Positions 33,084 to 44,961 of a stretch of DNA of 64,000 bases are shown here, one piece after another. A program made the position numbers and the translations under genes. How positions within the stretch are numbered: the first letter of the stretch is position 1; each line of letters begins with the position of its first letter. The stretch lies in NCBI GenBank assembly GCA_037176705.1, contig CM073885.1, positions 91,884,501 to 91,948,500 of the forward strand, read 5' to 3'. Source of the DNA: Molossus alvarezi (lineage: Eukaryota; Chordata; Mammalia; Chiroptera; Molossidae). The notes under the pieces are model-generated. The model was not told the origin of the DNA, ran no database searches, and saw only the letters and a list, made by a program, of their open reading frames with translations.

Positions 33084-33525
33084 GGTTTGTATTTAAAAAG
33101 TCATTGCCAAACCCAAGGCCACTCAATTTTCTTACCTGTTATGATCATCTGAAAGTTTATAGCTTTGCATTTTGGATTATGATCCATTTTGAGTTAATTT
33201 TTGTGAAATGTATAAGGTCTGTGTGTGTGTGTATAATTTTGCATATGAATATTCAGTTGTTTTAGCATTTTGCTTTAAAAAAACTATTCTTCCTTCATTG
33301 AATTTATTTCTATTTGTCAAAGATCAGCTGCATATATTTGTGTGGGTCTATTTCTGGGCTCTTTATTCTACTCTGATCAATATGTCTATTGTTTCATCAA
33401 TATCATGCTCTCCTGTTTACTGCAGCTTTATACTAAGTCTTGAAATCAGGCAAGGCCAGTGTTCAACTTTGTTCCCCTTTAGTGGTATATTGTCTATTCC
33501 AGGATTTTTTCATTTCAGTATAAAC

Positions 33526-33985
33526 TTTTTAAAAAAAATTTGTTTATTGATTTATTTAAAGAGTCCACTTTGGGTAGAACATATACAGAATATGTGCTAT
33601 TTCTCACCCCAGTTTCTCAGTGAATAGGCCATATTTATATTACCCATTGTGGATCCCACCCTCTAAATCACCCTCTTTTTAACCCCACCTTTCTTTCCAG
33701 ACTGCCCCAGACAGCTTGTTCTAGAGCCTGCCCCCTCCCCTCCATGCTTTTGAGACTGTCAGTTATTTTGTTCTATTAGGTGTCTGTTTTGTTTTATTTC
33801 TTATTTTTGGATGTTTCTCCAGAATCCTTATGAGTGGAGGAGGATGATAAAGACCAGTTTGGTCTTAGCATCAAATGTCCCCCAAACAATGAGGCTTTCA
33901 TACTGTCTGATATCACTGGTTAGCATGATTGTTTGTGTTCTTATGCTAATAAAATATTACTTTATCCTCCCCACATTTATTTACT
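33526..33985. other. Unassigned sequence between L1 relics
   Basis: I recognise no coding region and no repeat family with confidence. A TTTATTGATTTATTT start could be a retroposon tail. Confidence 0.4.
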
Positions 33986-33989
33986 AAAC

Positions 33990-34465
33990 TTTTTTAAATT
34001 AAAAAAAAAATAAAACAAAGACAAAAATACTTTACCCATTTCTTTTACCCCCCCACCCCCACTCCCATGCTCTCTCTCTGACAAACACCAATCTGTTCTG
34101 TGTATTATGACCTTGGTTTTATAAATATGTATATACACATATTCTGCATATAAACGAGATCATGTGGTATTTCTCCTTTTTTGCCCAATTTATTTTACTT
34201 AGCATAATGCTCTTAAGGCCCATTCATGTTGTTGCAAATGGCAAGATTTTATTATTTTTTATGGCTGAATAATGGTCCATTGTATATATATTCTTTTTTA
34301 TTTTTTTAAATCCATTAATCCACTAATGGACACTTAGGTTGTTTCCATATCTTGGCTATTGTAAATAATGCTGCAATGAACATGGAGGGCATTTATCTTT
34401 TCAAATGAGTGTTTATATTTTATTTGGATAAATACCCAGAAGTGAAATCACTGAATCATATTTAC
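33990..34465 (-). repeat. Old L1 3' UTR / ORF2 end
   Basis: The plus strand reads 'gagatcatgtggtatttctcc', 'ggctgaataatggtccattgta', 'tggacacttaggttgtttcc', 'aataatgctgcaatgaacatgg' and 'aaatacccagaagtgaaatcac', the complement of the L1 ORF2 C terminus. The C-rich block near 34050-34070 is the 3' UTR purine tract. Confidence 0.85.
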
Positions 34466-34469
34466 ATCA

Positions 34470-35080
34470 TTATCTGCTTCCTTCCCTACGTCAATTCACG
34501 TTGGACACTAAATATAAGAGTCCTCATTTCACATCTTTCTCCCTCAGGAGATTGGTCTAGTGAACAGTGGAATAAAGCTAATTTTCACATCTTGTGGTTC
34601 TAACTTCAAAGATGTAAGTGTACAATGAATTTAATCATGGAGTCCAAAGAAAATTGGGTAAGCCAAGCCTGAGTTTCTCACAGGGAGATCAAACCTGAAT
34701 AGTTATCTGAAAGGCAGTTTAGATGAAACTACAGCCCTGCAGTAGGTTGATGATTTAGAAATGTTTATAGCTCTTTGCTTTTCTCACTTCATCCTTGCGT
34801 CCATCATGACAGAGAGGTCTTGAGATAAAATGACCACTTTTCAAGGGAAACTACATGGAAATAAGAGATTTGTACTGAAACGGTCTCTAAGGAGTCACAG
34901 AGCAGCCTCCTTCTTTCAGACTCTTGTTCTAACGATGTCTCTCACGGGGGGGCGGGGGGCTCTTGTATCAATATAACAGGTGTATATTAAAAATGTTTTA
35001 TAGTATAAAATGTGTTTATATTTTAAATATTTTAATATACATTGTTTTCCAATTTTGAAAAATTGGAAAGCAGTTATTTA
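34470..35080. other. Unique sequence, no gene seen
   Basis: No exon or repeat was recognised. It contains a G7-C-G6 run at about 34946-34959. Confidence 0.5.
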
Positions 35081-35084
35081 CAAA

Positions 35085-35575
35085 GTCGTATGCACCCCTA
35101 TGTTCATCACAGCACTACTCACAGTGGCCATGACAAGGAACGGCGAAGTATCCTTCGCTAGATGACTGGATGAAGAAGAAGTGGTGTGTATATACAATGG
35201 GTTAGCACTCAGCCAAAAGGAAGATGAAATACTGCCATTTGTGACGACACAGATAGACCTTGAGAATATTATGCTAAGTAAAATAAGTCAGTCAGAAAAA
35301 GCTAAGAAACAAATTATTTCACTCATATGTGGGATATGAAACTGAAACTCATACACACGGACAACAGAATGGTGGTTACCAGAGGGAAGGGGGATGGGGT
35401 AGTGAAGGGTAAAGGAGGCCAAATGTAAAGGGGGCCAAATATATGGTGATGGAAGATGATTTGACTTTGGGTGGTGGGCACACAATGCAATATACAGATA
35501 TATCTCAGAGAAATGAGCACTTGAAACCTATACAATCTTATTAACCAATGTTACCTCAATACATTCAATAAAAAG
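35085..35575 (+). repeat. L1 3' end, plus strand
   Basis: 'cacccctatgttcatcacagcactactcacagtggcc', 'atatgtgggatatgaaactg', 'gacaacagaatggtggttacc' and the terminal 'cctatacaatcttattaaccaatg' mark an L1MA-like 3' end. It is 5'-truncated near 35085. Confidence 0.85.
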
Positions 35576-35745
35576 AAAAAAAGTTAAAAAAAATTAAAAA
35601 TTGCAAAGAGATGTTTTCAGTGTTGTAAGGAATAAAACTAATTATAAATACAATAGTTTTTAAAATGATTGTTTAAAATATTTCCAAACCTGCAGTGGCA
35701 TTACCAACAACTACAGTTAAAACAATTAGTCCAGTGTACTTTTTT

Positions 35746-35986
35746 TTTTTTTTAACCTTCACCCCAGGACATTTTTGTATTTATCTTCAGATAGAGCAGG
35801 AGGGAGAGAGGAAGGAAGAGAGAGGAAATATTGATGTAAGACACATTGACTGGCCGCCATCCACAATACCCCAACTGGGGCCAGGGACAAACTGCTACCG
35901 AGGTACGTGCCCTTAGTGGGAACTGAACTGGGGACTCTCTGGTCCATGGGCCAAAGCTCTAACCGCTGTGCCAAGCCAGCCAGGGC
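35746..35986 (-). mobile_element. Ves SINE (type B) with TSD
   Basis: Minus-strand type B copy. The TSD CCAGTGTACTTTTTT is at 35731-35745 and from 35987. Confidence 0.93.
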
Positions 35987-36000
35987 CCAGTGTACTTTTT

Positions 36001-39000
36001 TGAAGGATAAATAAAACTACACTTGTCTTGTTGTGGTAAATGAAATCTGTTGTTAATATAACCCTCCTTGGCTGTAAACATCCTAGATCACACTTAATTT
36101 CTTTAGGATGCATGTATGATGTGACCAGTTTACTAAGATATAATAAAACTGTTTCCCTAAGTTTTGAGGTTAGGTAAGAGACTAACTGTTCAACCACAAT
36201 TTTTTTCATTTAATAATTGAGAAATCTTCATAACACCCAGAAGCTGGGGAGAGACGAAGATTGTGGGACATTTTTTACATGAAAGAATTTAGGGTTAGTA
36301 CTCATTATATGCATTATGTCAGAAAAATTCTGGAAATGCAAAACCATTATAACAATATTAGTGTTAAAGAACGCTGCATAAATGAATGGACATATACAGG
36401 CTGCACCACCAGAGAGTAATACGGTTTCTAAATCTCCTTTAATATGTTCCTTATCACATTCTCTTCCTGAAGCTTGCTCATTAATCAGGCCAAGGAGGTG
36501 GAAACTGCCCTGTTAAAAGCTTGCTCAGTCTTATGGAAATGAAAAACTCTCTTTTAGGTTCAGAAGTTTCTAAAAACACATTTAATGTGTGTGAACAGAG
36601 CTGTTATTACTTTCATTTGGTAACTTGGAACTTTAATCAATACCGGATATCAAGATTTATTTCATACAACCAGATTCTCATGCAGGGAAGATTAGAGAAA
36701 TATCTACTAATTAATTAGAAAGCCCTGTTTTGTTCCTTTGTTTAATTTGCTCCTAATGTTTTGGCCTCATCCACAAAGTTCTGCAAACTTTAGCTTTGTG
36801 AATGTTAGCTGCTGCAGAATCATCAATAAAACAAATGCACAATTTCAATATTTCACTCCAAAAACGTCAATATTTCCTCTCAAGGAAAAAAAAAGTGCAC
36901 ACTGATGACAATAATTAGGAAGACAGAGTAGAAAAAGGGTGGTTGAGAAAAAACTGTTATTAGGCCCCAAGTCTGATTTAAGTGCTGTGGGTAGCATTTT
37001 ACTCTCAGCTCATTTCCAGACCCTGCAGGAGAATAGAACAAGAGGTTGTTAAAAGAAAGTAGTTAGAAGTATCAGGTCATTGGGATTTATGTCAGCCTTG
37101 CTCTGAGAGGAAGGCATTTTTTCCCCGCAAGTCTGAAGGGTTGTTTTGGACCATTGTCAGCGGGGAAACAGATGCCTTGTAGATGAGATGTTTGTTGCAC
37201 TATATCACCTAGTGGAAGATGGTGCTTCATTCTTCCTAGGGAAATAGAGAATTGTATGTCTTGTATCTAACCATCCATGGTTGCCTTTTTTTTTTTTTTA
37301 AATTACGATTTATGGTATACTGACTGCTTCTTCAGGACATAGGGTCCACTGAGTGCAGTGTCAAGCAACTTAAATTCACGATTGGTGGGCTTTAGGGGTA
37401 CAAAATCCTAAAAATGTAACAATATGCTATTTATTCATTGAGGCAATTGACACCCGATGCTTAAAAAGTACTGTTGTTGTGCGTGCTAACTAAAAACTGT
37501 ATCTTCGTAACTTTTGTATTGTAGGCAATTTCTTTCATGTGTTTTGCCCTGACATTCTTAAGTCAGGGGTGACATTTTACTACAATTCTTGAGTCTTTTT
37601 TAGAAGCTACTTTAGATTTTTAGATCATGAAAAACATGTAACCCAGAGCAAGGTTCTAACAGATGGCCAGAAAACCACTGTTTGAAAATATAACAGTGTG
37701 CTCATTATATTACCATGAACTTTAGCTTAAAAATTCATACCCTTTTTTTTAACTCAAGAAAAATTTAGGACTTCTGCAGTATGTTATCTATTTTTAGCCT
37801 AAGAAAACTATCGACCAGGAATTTCTGGTAACAACCATCATGCTTAAGATAAAGTAAAACAAATACCAATTTATTTTATTTCTAATCCTTAGCTGGACTC
37901 TCTCTGCAGATTTTAAATTGGGGTGGTAAGTGCACCAGATGGAATCCAGTCGCCGTGCTTGGCAAAGAAATTATAGCTGACAGAACAAACACAAATCTTC
38001 AATGTCACAATAAAATCTTCAATTTACTCCTTTCTGTGGTGCTTGAATACTAGGACCAATGAGCGTGAGGACACAGCTGAGAAAAGTGAGCAATTGGTGA
38101 ATATCTTTATTAACACAAAGCATCCATTTCAAATTTTTTCTTTAATTTTGTGACAGTTAAATTTATTTCAAATACTTTGCACTAAAAGAATTTATTAATT
38201 TTTCTAGCAAAAATTATTGTTCTTATATTTGAAAAATGTATTATTATATTTCAGTTCCTCAATGAACTGAAGTTCAGTGTTTTTCTAGAATCTTGAATGC
38301 TCCAAGGATCTTTCTCAAGAAACAGCCTTAAACATTGATAAATAAAACAATGTCACCTGAAAACGGGACTTAAAAAAAAATTACAACAGCATAATTCTCT
38401 CTGAATTTATGGGTTACTTGAAAAACAGTTGCGTTTGCTATTTTCCATTGTAGTTGTAAATTAACTTTGGAGAATTAATTGTATCTAATTCCTATAAAAG
38501 AGAACTGCCATCTAAGAATAGTTGCCTTTTATAAATAAATTTAGATCTCTACCAACATCCTCGGTTTGTGTAACTCAAATATATATATTTTACTGGCTTC
38601 AGTAATATACCTAAAATTCAGTGTGTGCCTTTTATTACTGGTGAGTGAGTGCAGCTACAAAAGCTTACCTAAACTCCTGCTTATAAATTGAGAAAAAAAA
38701 ATCCAACGTGCTGGAACAAAGTCTTAATGATTTTACAGTTTTAGACAGAAGATGATTAAGAATATTTTTATAATATTGATTTATTGACAAGTTGGAGAGC
38801 TTAGGAACAACTGTAATAAAAAATAGTCATTCCATATAGAAAATAGATTGCTGGCTTGAAAAACAATGGAGATTTAATGGTAAATTGCATTTACATTTCT
38901 CAATTGCTGAACACTCTAGGTTTCACTTTTAAAAAATTAATTACAAAAGAAAAAACTTTGCTCTGAAATCAGTCAGTATGATGGTTTCTTTGACAATACA

Positions 39001-40680
39001 TGATTTGTCATTTAGTTAATTAAAAATAGGAAACAGCCCACAATCCATGACTTTCTAGAATACATTGCTATAAACTTAAGTATTACTACTGAAGGTTTCC
39101 TATCTAAGAGTAAGATAATAATTTTTAAAGATGCCAAATAGCTATTGATACCTTATAGAAATGTTTTATTTGTTCTGTTAAATTATAAAATGAAACACAT
39201 TCTATCGGATGAAGTCAGAAAATTAAATTCATCCACCTTTATGTAGGAATTAAAGACTTATAAAAGACTTAGCAAAGAGGTATTTATGCATTTGTATTAA
39301 TGATTAATCCTGATAGAAGAAATAATTGTCTTGCTTGTTAAGTTTCCACACTTTAAATATGTTTGAAAGGCAATTGTTGATGATTCTTCCAATATTTCTA
39401 CTGGTCCAAAAAATTCACTGATGAACAAATATCCATTGCCTTTTTAACAATATATTAAAAAGACAATAGGGGAGTCACTGTATGCCATCAGAAAAAATGG
39501 ATTACCCTTCCATGGTTCTGCACCTCAGTTGTCTCTGGGAATGTATGTCACCTTGGCTGATAGCACACCATCTTGAGTACTCCCTTTCCAGAGCTATATT
39601 TATTTTATCATTTGCTTCCAATGAACCTGCTTGATATAAAGATTTCTGCTGTAAAAATAAATCTTTTAACACATTTGCCATACCCAAGTTTCCAGCTGCT
39701 TTGAAGCTATTGATCGACAGTCCTTAGAACTTACTACTTCCGTTAGCAACAACATCACAGGTTGGCTAAAAATCACACACAGCCTTTCCTACCCTGTGCT
39801 AGGAAAAGACTTTGTGATATTTTCATGATTAAATAGGGTTTAGTGTTAATTCAGAACATACTGAAGTCTGTTTATGTTTCCTCTGCCCTAAACCATGAAT
39901 TCAATTTATGGTGCCATTTCTTTTCCTAGCTGTGCTTACTTCTCTTCAATACTGTATCAATCTACCGTGTACAGCAAATTCAATCATCCTGAACACACGG
40001 AGTCTGATTAGGTAGTTATCATACCTATATACAGTTTGATTTGCACACAGAAATTTTACATTTGCCGATATGTCTCATAAAATGGAAAGATTAAGACAAA
40101 TTGCTTGGAGCATAACTGGACTATAATTATATTTTCAAAGTGGGTTCAGGTATGGCTTTGAAAGATAAAATATTTTAAATCTGGGAAAATTTTATTTTAT
40201 ATTTTCACTGGAGGTGTCATAAAAAGTGTTGCAAAGAAACACAATTGTTGCCACAAAATTGCTTTGCAAATAAGATTGTAAGAAAAGACTAGAACTACAA
40301 TGTAAACCCTAGTATCACAGTATCCAGTAACCACGTGGCAGAACATGAGGATAGAGCACTAGCTTTCACAATGAAAATTTTTCACTTTGGAATAACTAAA
40401 AATTGCATTATATAAGTTGAAAAAGCTTGGATATCATTTTTGAAGTTTCAATGGCCGTGAGAGTTTATTTAGTGTCTTATTAATGATTGCTTATTTTAAC
40501 TTAGTTTTGGATTCTTTAACTTTATATATGTTTGGGACTTCACTGAATCTCTAATATGGTGAATGTTTTGGGGTTTATTTTGGCCATCAAAATTTCCAAA
40601 TGCTCTCCATCTATAAAAGAGCCCCCCCTTTTTTTTACTTGGATACATATTTCCTCTTAACTAAATTTGCTTCCCCCCAC
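36001..40680. other. Repeat-poor unique island, no gene seen
   Basis: This 4.7-kb AT-rich stretch has none of the L1, Ves or MIR vocabulary that fills its surroundings, only short homopolymer runs (for example T14 at about 37287-37300). No splice-bounded open frame is evident; the frames at 36521-36718 and 39502-39687 lack recognisable features. Long unique sequence like this often carries conserved non-coding elements, which needs alignment to test. Confidence 0.5.
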
Positions 40681-40684
40681 CTTT

Positions 40685-40921
40685 TTATTGTTGTTGCTAA
40701 TCCTCCATGAGGGTATGTTTTTCATTGATTCTAGGGAGAGGAAGAGAGAGGGAGAAAGAGAGAGAGACATCGATGTGAGAGAGAAATGTGATGGGTTACC
40801 TCACACACATGCCTGCGTTATTTAATCCACAACCTGGGTACATGTCCTGACTAAGAATTGAACCAGCAACGCCTCAGTGCACAAAATGACACTTTCACCA
40901 CTGAGCAACACCCGCCAGGGC
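40685..40921 (-). mobile_element. Ves SINE (old, mixed A/B character)
   Basis: Minus-strand copy ending at CAACACCCGCCAGGGC. The 3' block ATCCTCCATGAGGGTAT resembles type B, while the body (CATGCCTGCGTTATTTAATCCACAACC) resembles type A. It is more diverged than most copies. Confidence 0.85.
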
Positions 40922-41099
40922 TTACTCTCCCTTTTGAAAAAAAAGTTCTATTACTATGTCCTCTTTTTCCATAAGCCCCCAATACAGAGATTTTACTCAT
41001 ATCTATAAAAAACAGGTTTTCTAATGTTGCCTTAGGTAAGATCAGGAGGTTTTCAGACATGCTTCTATTGTTAATATATTTTATAAAATATTGCCTGTA

Positions 41100-41520
41100 T
41101 GCATGGATCTGGGTCTCCAAAGAGACTGTGCAATTCAGCTGCCTGCAGGACATACTGGGAGCAGGGCACCAGAGAGGCCTGTGAGACCCAGCTGCCCACA
41201 AGATAGGCATGGAGCCAGGTCTCCAAAGGGACTGTGTGATCCAGCTGCCTATGGGACCTGCGGGGTGCTGGGGCACCAGAGAGGCCTGTGAGACCCATTT
41301 GCCCACAAAGGAGGCATGGAGCTGGGACTCCAGAAGGCACTGTGTAATCAAGCTCCCCACAGGATCAGCAAGAAGCAGAGTCTCCAATGGGGCCTGTACA
41401 ACCCAGCTGCCCACAAGATTGGGGGAGGGGCTAGGGCTCCAGTGAGGCCTGCACAACACAGCTGCCCACAGTACAGGCAGAGAGCGCTACTCCAACCGGG
41501 CCTGAGCTATATAGCTACAG
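41100..41520 (+). repeat. Eight tandem ~53-55-bp monomers in an L1 5' UTR
   Basis: Anchoring on the CAGCTGCC motif gives starts at about 41136, 41189, 41242, 41296, 41349, 41404, 41459 and 41512, a period of 53-55 bp. Units 1, 3 and 5 share GCATGGA..CTCCA; units 2 and 4 share GGGCACCAGAGAGGCCTGTG. This implies a higher-order dimer of about 106 bp in the first part. The long minus-strand frame 40851-41459 (202 codons) and the plus-strand frames here are open only because the period avoids stops. Confidence 0.85.
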
Positions 41521-41758
41521 GTAGCACCAGCGACAAGCTAGAAACACAGTTCCAGAGGGGCCCATGTGATCCAGCAGCAGCACCGATCAGGACAAACCAA
41601 TACCAGCCTCCAGTAGTCAGTCCTCCAGGATGCACAGCAGGCAAGAGGCGACATACAACAAAACAGTCTGGGAGGCACAGTAGCATTATTTGATATACAA
41701 TGAACCGCCTACACATCCAAACATTCCTCACTGGGTCTAGAGCTACCAGACAGCTAAA

Positions 41759-42654
41759 ATGGGGAGACAAAAAACAATACCCAAAGGAAAGAAAAAGAGG
41801 AATCACCAGAAAAGGAACTACAGGAAATGGAAGACAGCGACTTGTCAGATAAAGAATTCAAAGCAATGATTTTAAAGGTGCTCAAACAATTTGGTGAGAA
41901 CTACAAGCAACTTGATGAAAATTATGAAGAGCTCACTGGGAACTATTCGGCTTAAAAAAAGAGGTAGAAGCTGTGAGGAAATAAAGAATGACATAGCAGT
42001 TATGAAAAATACCTTAGAAGGGTTCAATAGTAGGTTAGAAGAAGCTGAAGACTGAATCAGTGACTTAGAAAACAAGGTAGAAAAAAACACCCAAATAGAG
42101 CAGCAAATGGAAAAAAAAAATTGAAAAACCAACAGGAGAGTTTAAAGGAGCTGTGGGACAAAACAAAATGTACCAACATTCGCATGATAGGGGTACCAGA
42201 AAGAGAAGTATCAGAAAAAGGAATAGAAAACCTGTTTGAAAAAATAATAACAGAAAACTTTCCTAAACTGGTGAAGAAAAAAGTCATACAAGTCCAGGAA
42301 ACACAGAGTCCCAAGGAAGATGAATACCAGAAGACTCACAGCTGACACATTAAAATAAAAATGGCAAACATTAAAGACAAAGAATCTTAAAGAAAGCAAG
42401 AGAAAGTTACCTACAAGGGAGCTCCCATTAGACTGTCAGCTGAGTTCTCAATAGAAACACTGCAGGCCAGAAGGGAGTGGCATGAATTGTACAAAGTGAT
42501 GCAAGGCAAGGGTCTGAATCCAAGACTACTCTATCCAGCAAGGCTATCATTCAAAATTGAAGAAGAAATAAAGAGCTTCACAGATTAAAAAAAACTAAAG
42601 GAATTTACCACTACCAAACCAACACTACAAGAAATGCTGAAGGGAGTGTTGTAA
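41759..42654 (+). pseudogene. L1-1 ORF1 (RNA-binding chaperone), inactivated
   Basis: It starts MGRQKTIPKGKKKR, then a frameshift leads to KELQEMEDSDLSDKEFKAMILKV in another frame. The coiled-coil part is degraded. The C-terminal half reads at 42121-42345 with NIRMIGVPEREVSEKG and NLFEKIITENFPKL, the ORF1 RRM signature, and TLQARREWHELYK- and LYPARLSFKI-like sequence near 42463-42560. It ends GVL-stop at 42652-42654. Multiple frame changes make it non-functional. Confidence 0.85.
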
Positions 42655-42681
42655 GAAGAAGAAGAAACAAGGGGGTAGGGT

Positions 42682-42682
<1 letters not shown>

Positions 42683-42725
<43 letters not shown>
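42683..42725 (+). repeat. (GA)21 microsatellite in the L1 inter-ORF spacer
   Basis: An uninterrupted GA run of about 43 bp lies between the ORF1 stop (42654) and the ORF2 start (42746). L1-2 lacks it at the same place, so it expanded after insertion or in the source lineage. Confidence 0.95.
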
Positions 42726-42729
<4 letters not shown>

Positions 42730-42745
42730 CAGGCATAAAATTAAA

Positions 42746-44951
42746 ATGGCAACTAATAACTATCCATCAATAATTACCTTCAATGTAAATGACTTAAATG
42801 CTTTAATCAAAAGACATAGGGTAGCTGACTGGATAAGAAAAGATAACCCATATATACACTGTCTACGAGAGACCTACCTCACAACAAAAGACTTACACAG
42901 GATAAAAGTGAAGAGATGGAAAAATTTTTTTCCAAGCAAATGGAAAAGGAAAAAAGCTGGTGTAGCAATACTCATATCTGACAAGATAGACTTCAAAACA
43001 AGGGCCATAATAAGAGACAGAGAAGGTCACTACAAAATATTAAAAGGAGCAATCCAACAAGAGGATATAACTCTGGTAAACATACATGCACCAAATATGG
43101 GAGCATCAAAATATATTTAAAAACTTCTGGAGAACATCAAGGGAGAGATCAATAGCAACATGATCATAGTGGGTGACTTTAACACGCCACTGACACCACT
43201 GGAGAGATCTTCTAGACAAAAATTAACAAGGACATAGAGTTCTTACAAGACAAACTAGATCAGTTGGACTTAATTGGTATTTACAGAACATTTCACCCCA
43301 AAGCTGCAGAATATACATTCTTCTCAAGTGCACATGGGTTATTCTCAGAGATAGACCACATATTAGGACATAAAGCAAGTCTCTACATATTAAAGAAAAT
43401 TGAAATCATATGAAACATCTTCTAAGATCACAGTGGTATGAAACTAGAACTCAATTACAATAAAAATGCACAAAAACATTTTAACACTTGGAGGCTAAAT
43501 AGCATATTATTAAACAACAAATGGGTTACTAACGAGATCAAGGAAGAAATTTAAAACTTCCTGGAAACCAAAGAAAATGAACACACAACAACACACAATC
43601 CATGGGACACAGCGAAAGCAGTCCTGAGAGGGACGTTCATAGCATTACAGGCATACCTCAAGAAACAAGAAAAATTCCTAATTGACTTTCTCACCCTACA
43701 GCTTAAAGAACTAGAAAGTAAAAAAAAAGAAAAACCCAGAGCTAGTAGGAAGAAGGAAATAGTAAAGGTCAGAGCAGAAATAAACGACATAGAGAATAAA
43801 CAAACAATTGAAAAGATCAATGAAACAAAATGCTGGTCCATTGAAAAGATAAACAAGATCAATAGACCTTCAGCCAGACTCACCAAGAACCAGAAAGAGA
43901 GAAACCAAATAAACAAAATCAGAAATGAAAGGGGACAAGTAACAACTGACACCACAGAAATACAAAGGATCATTGAAACATACTATGAACAATTATACGC
44001 CAACAAACTGGACAATCTAGGAAAAATTTCTAGAAACACACAGCTTCCCAAAACTGAACTGGGAAGAGATACAAAACTTGGACAGACCAATAACAACAAC
44101 TAAAATTGAAGATGTAATTAAGAAACTGCCAACAAGCAAAAGCCCAGGCCCAGATGGCTTCATTGGGGGTTTTATTGAACATTCAAAGAAGATCAAATAC
44201 ACATTCTCCTCAAACTATTCCAAAAAATCCAAGAAGACGAAACACTTCCAAACTCTTTTTATGAGGTCAGCATAATTCTAATTCCAAAACCGGATAAAGA
44301 CACTACAAAGAAAGAAAATGACAGACCAATATCCCTGATGAACACAGATGCCAAAATCCTTGACAAAATATTAGCAAATCGGATTCAGCAATACATCAAA
44401 AATATCATTCATCATGACCAAATGGGTTTCATCCCAGGCATGCAAAGATGATACAATATTTGCAAATCAATAAATGTGATACACCACATAAACAAAATGA
44501 AAGGTAAAATCCATATGATCATATCAATAGATGCTGAAAGAGAATTTGACTAAATCTAGCACCCATTTCTGATAAAAACAGTCAGCAAGGTGGGAATAGA
44601 GAGATCATATCTCAACATAATAAAGGCCATATATAAAAACCTATAGCCAACATCATACTCAATGGGCAAAAAATTAAAAGCATTCTTTTTAAGAATGACA
44701 ACAAGACAGGGATGCCAACTTCCACAACTCTTATTTGACATAGTACTGGAAGTCTTAGCAACAGCAATTAGATATGAAAAAAAAAATAAAGGGGATCCAA
44801 ATCGGAAAGGAGGAAGAGAAACTGTCATTATTTGCAGATGACATGATATTGTATATAGAAAACCCTAAAGACACCATCAAAAATCTACTAGACATAATAA
44901 ATTAATTTGGCAAAGTAGCAGGAGACAAAATTAACGTCAAGAAATTGATAG
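42746..44951 (+). pseudogene. L1-1 ORF2 (endonuclease-reverse transcriptase), 3'-truncated and broken
   Basis: ORF2p nicks DNA with its APE-type endonuclease and primes reverse transcription. The EN domain starts MATNNYPSIITFNVNDLNAL; VNIHAPNMG, GDFNTPL (about 43160-43180) and IDHILGHK (about 43350) retain EN catalytic motifs. The RT domain has [31 protein letters not shown] and [15 protein letters not shown], and an intact FADD at 44831-44842. Stops (for example after 43118, in [13 protein letters not shown], and in MQR-stop near 44450) and frameshifts interrupt it. Confidence 0.88.
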
Positions 44952-44961
44952 TGGTGTATGT

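Larger units (their letters stand above)
29745..33525 (-). mobile_element. Old L1 3' region, split by a 2.1-kb insertion
   Basis: 29745-30505 reads as an old L1 3' UTR and ORF2 end ('gttttgacaaacacataatgcc', 'agcatttggtattgtcagg', 'ttgttgaggtgtctgttcag'). After the HAL1-like insertion it resumes at 32662 ('tatgtttggatgccagttctttatcagatg', 'aagtcattgccaaacccaaggcc', 'attttgagttaatttttgtg') up to about 33525. It predates both insertions inside it (HAL1-like and Ves). Confidence 0.8.
41100..44951 (+). mobile_element. L1-1: L1 with tandem-monomer 5' UTR, truncated within ORF2
   Basis: Order: a repetitive 5' UTR (41100-41520) and a non-repetitive leader to 41758, ORF1 relic, (GA)n spacer, and ORF2 from 42746. 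It reaches past the RT FADD motif to 'gacaaaattaacgtcaag' and stops abruptly at about 44951, where another L1's 5' end begins. The ORF2 C-terminal third and the 3' UTR are absent. The transcription unit is dead: ORF1 and ORF2 have several stops and shifts. Confidence 0.9.

Noticed and set aside
34946..34959. G7-C-G6 run as a quadruplex
   Set aside because: Only two separate G tracts with a single interrupting C; a stable three-layer quadruplex would need loopless folding.
40851..41459. 202-codon open frame on the minus strand
   Set aside because: It runs antisense through the tandem monomers of an L1 5' UTR; the 53-55-bp period keeps it open by chance and its peptide is itself repetitive.
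41100..41520. CRISPR-like direct repeats
   Set aside because: Units are contiguous and diverged with no unique spacers, the genome is mammalian, and the array is part of an L1 5' UTR.
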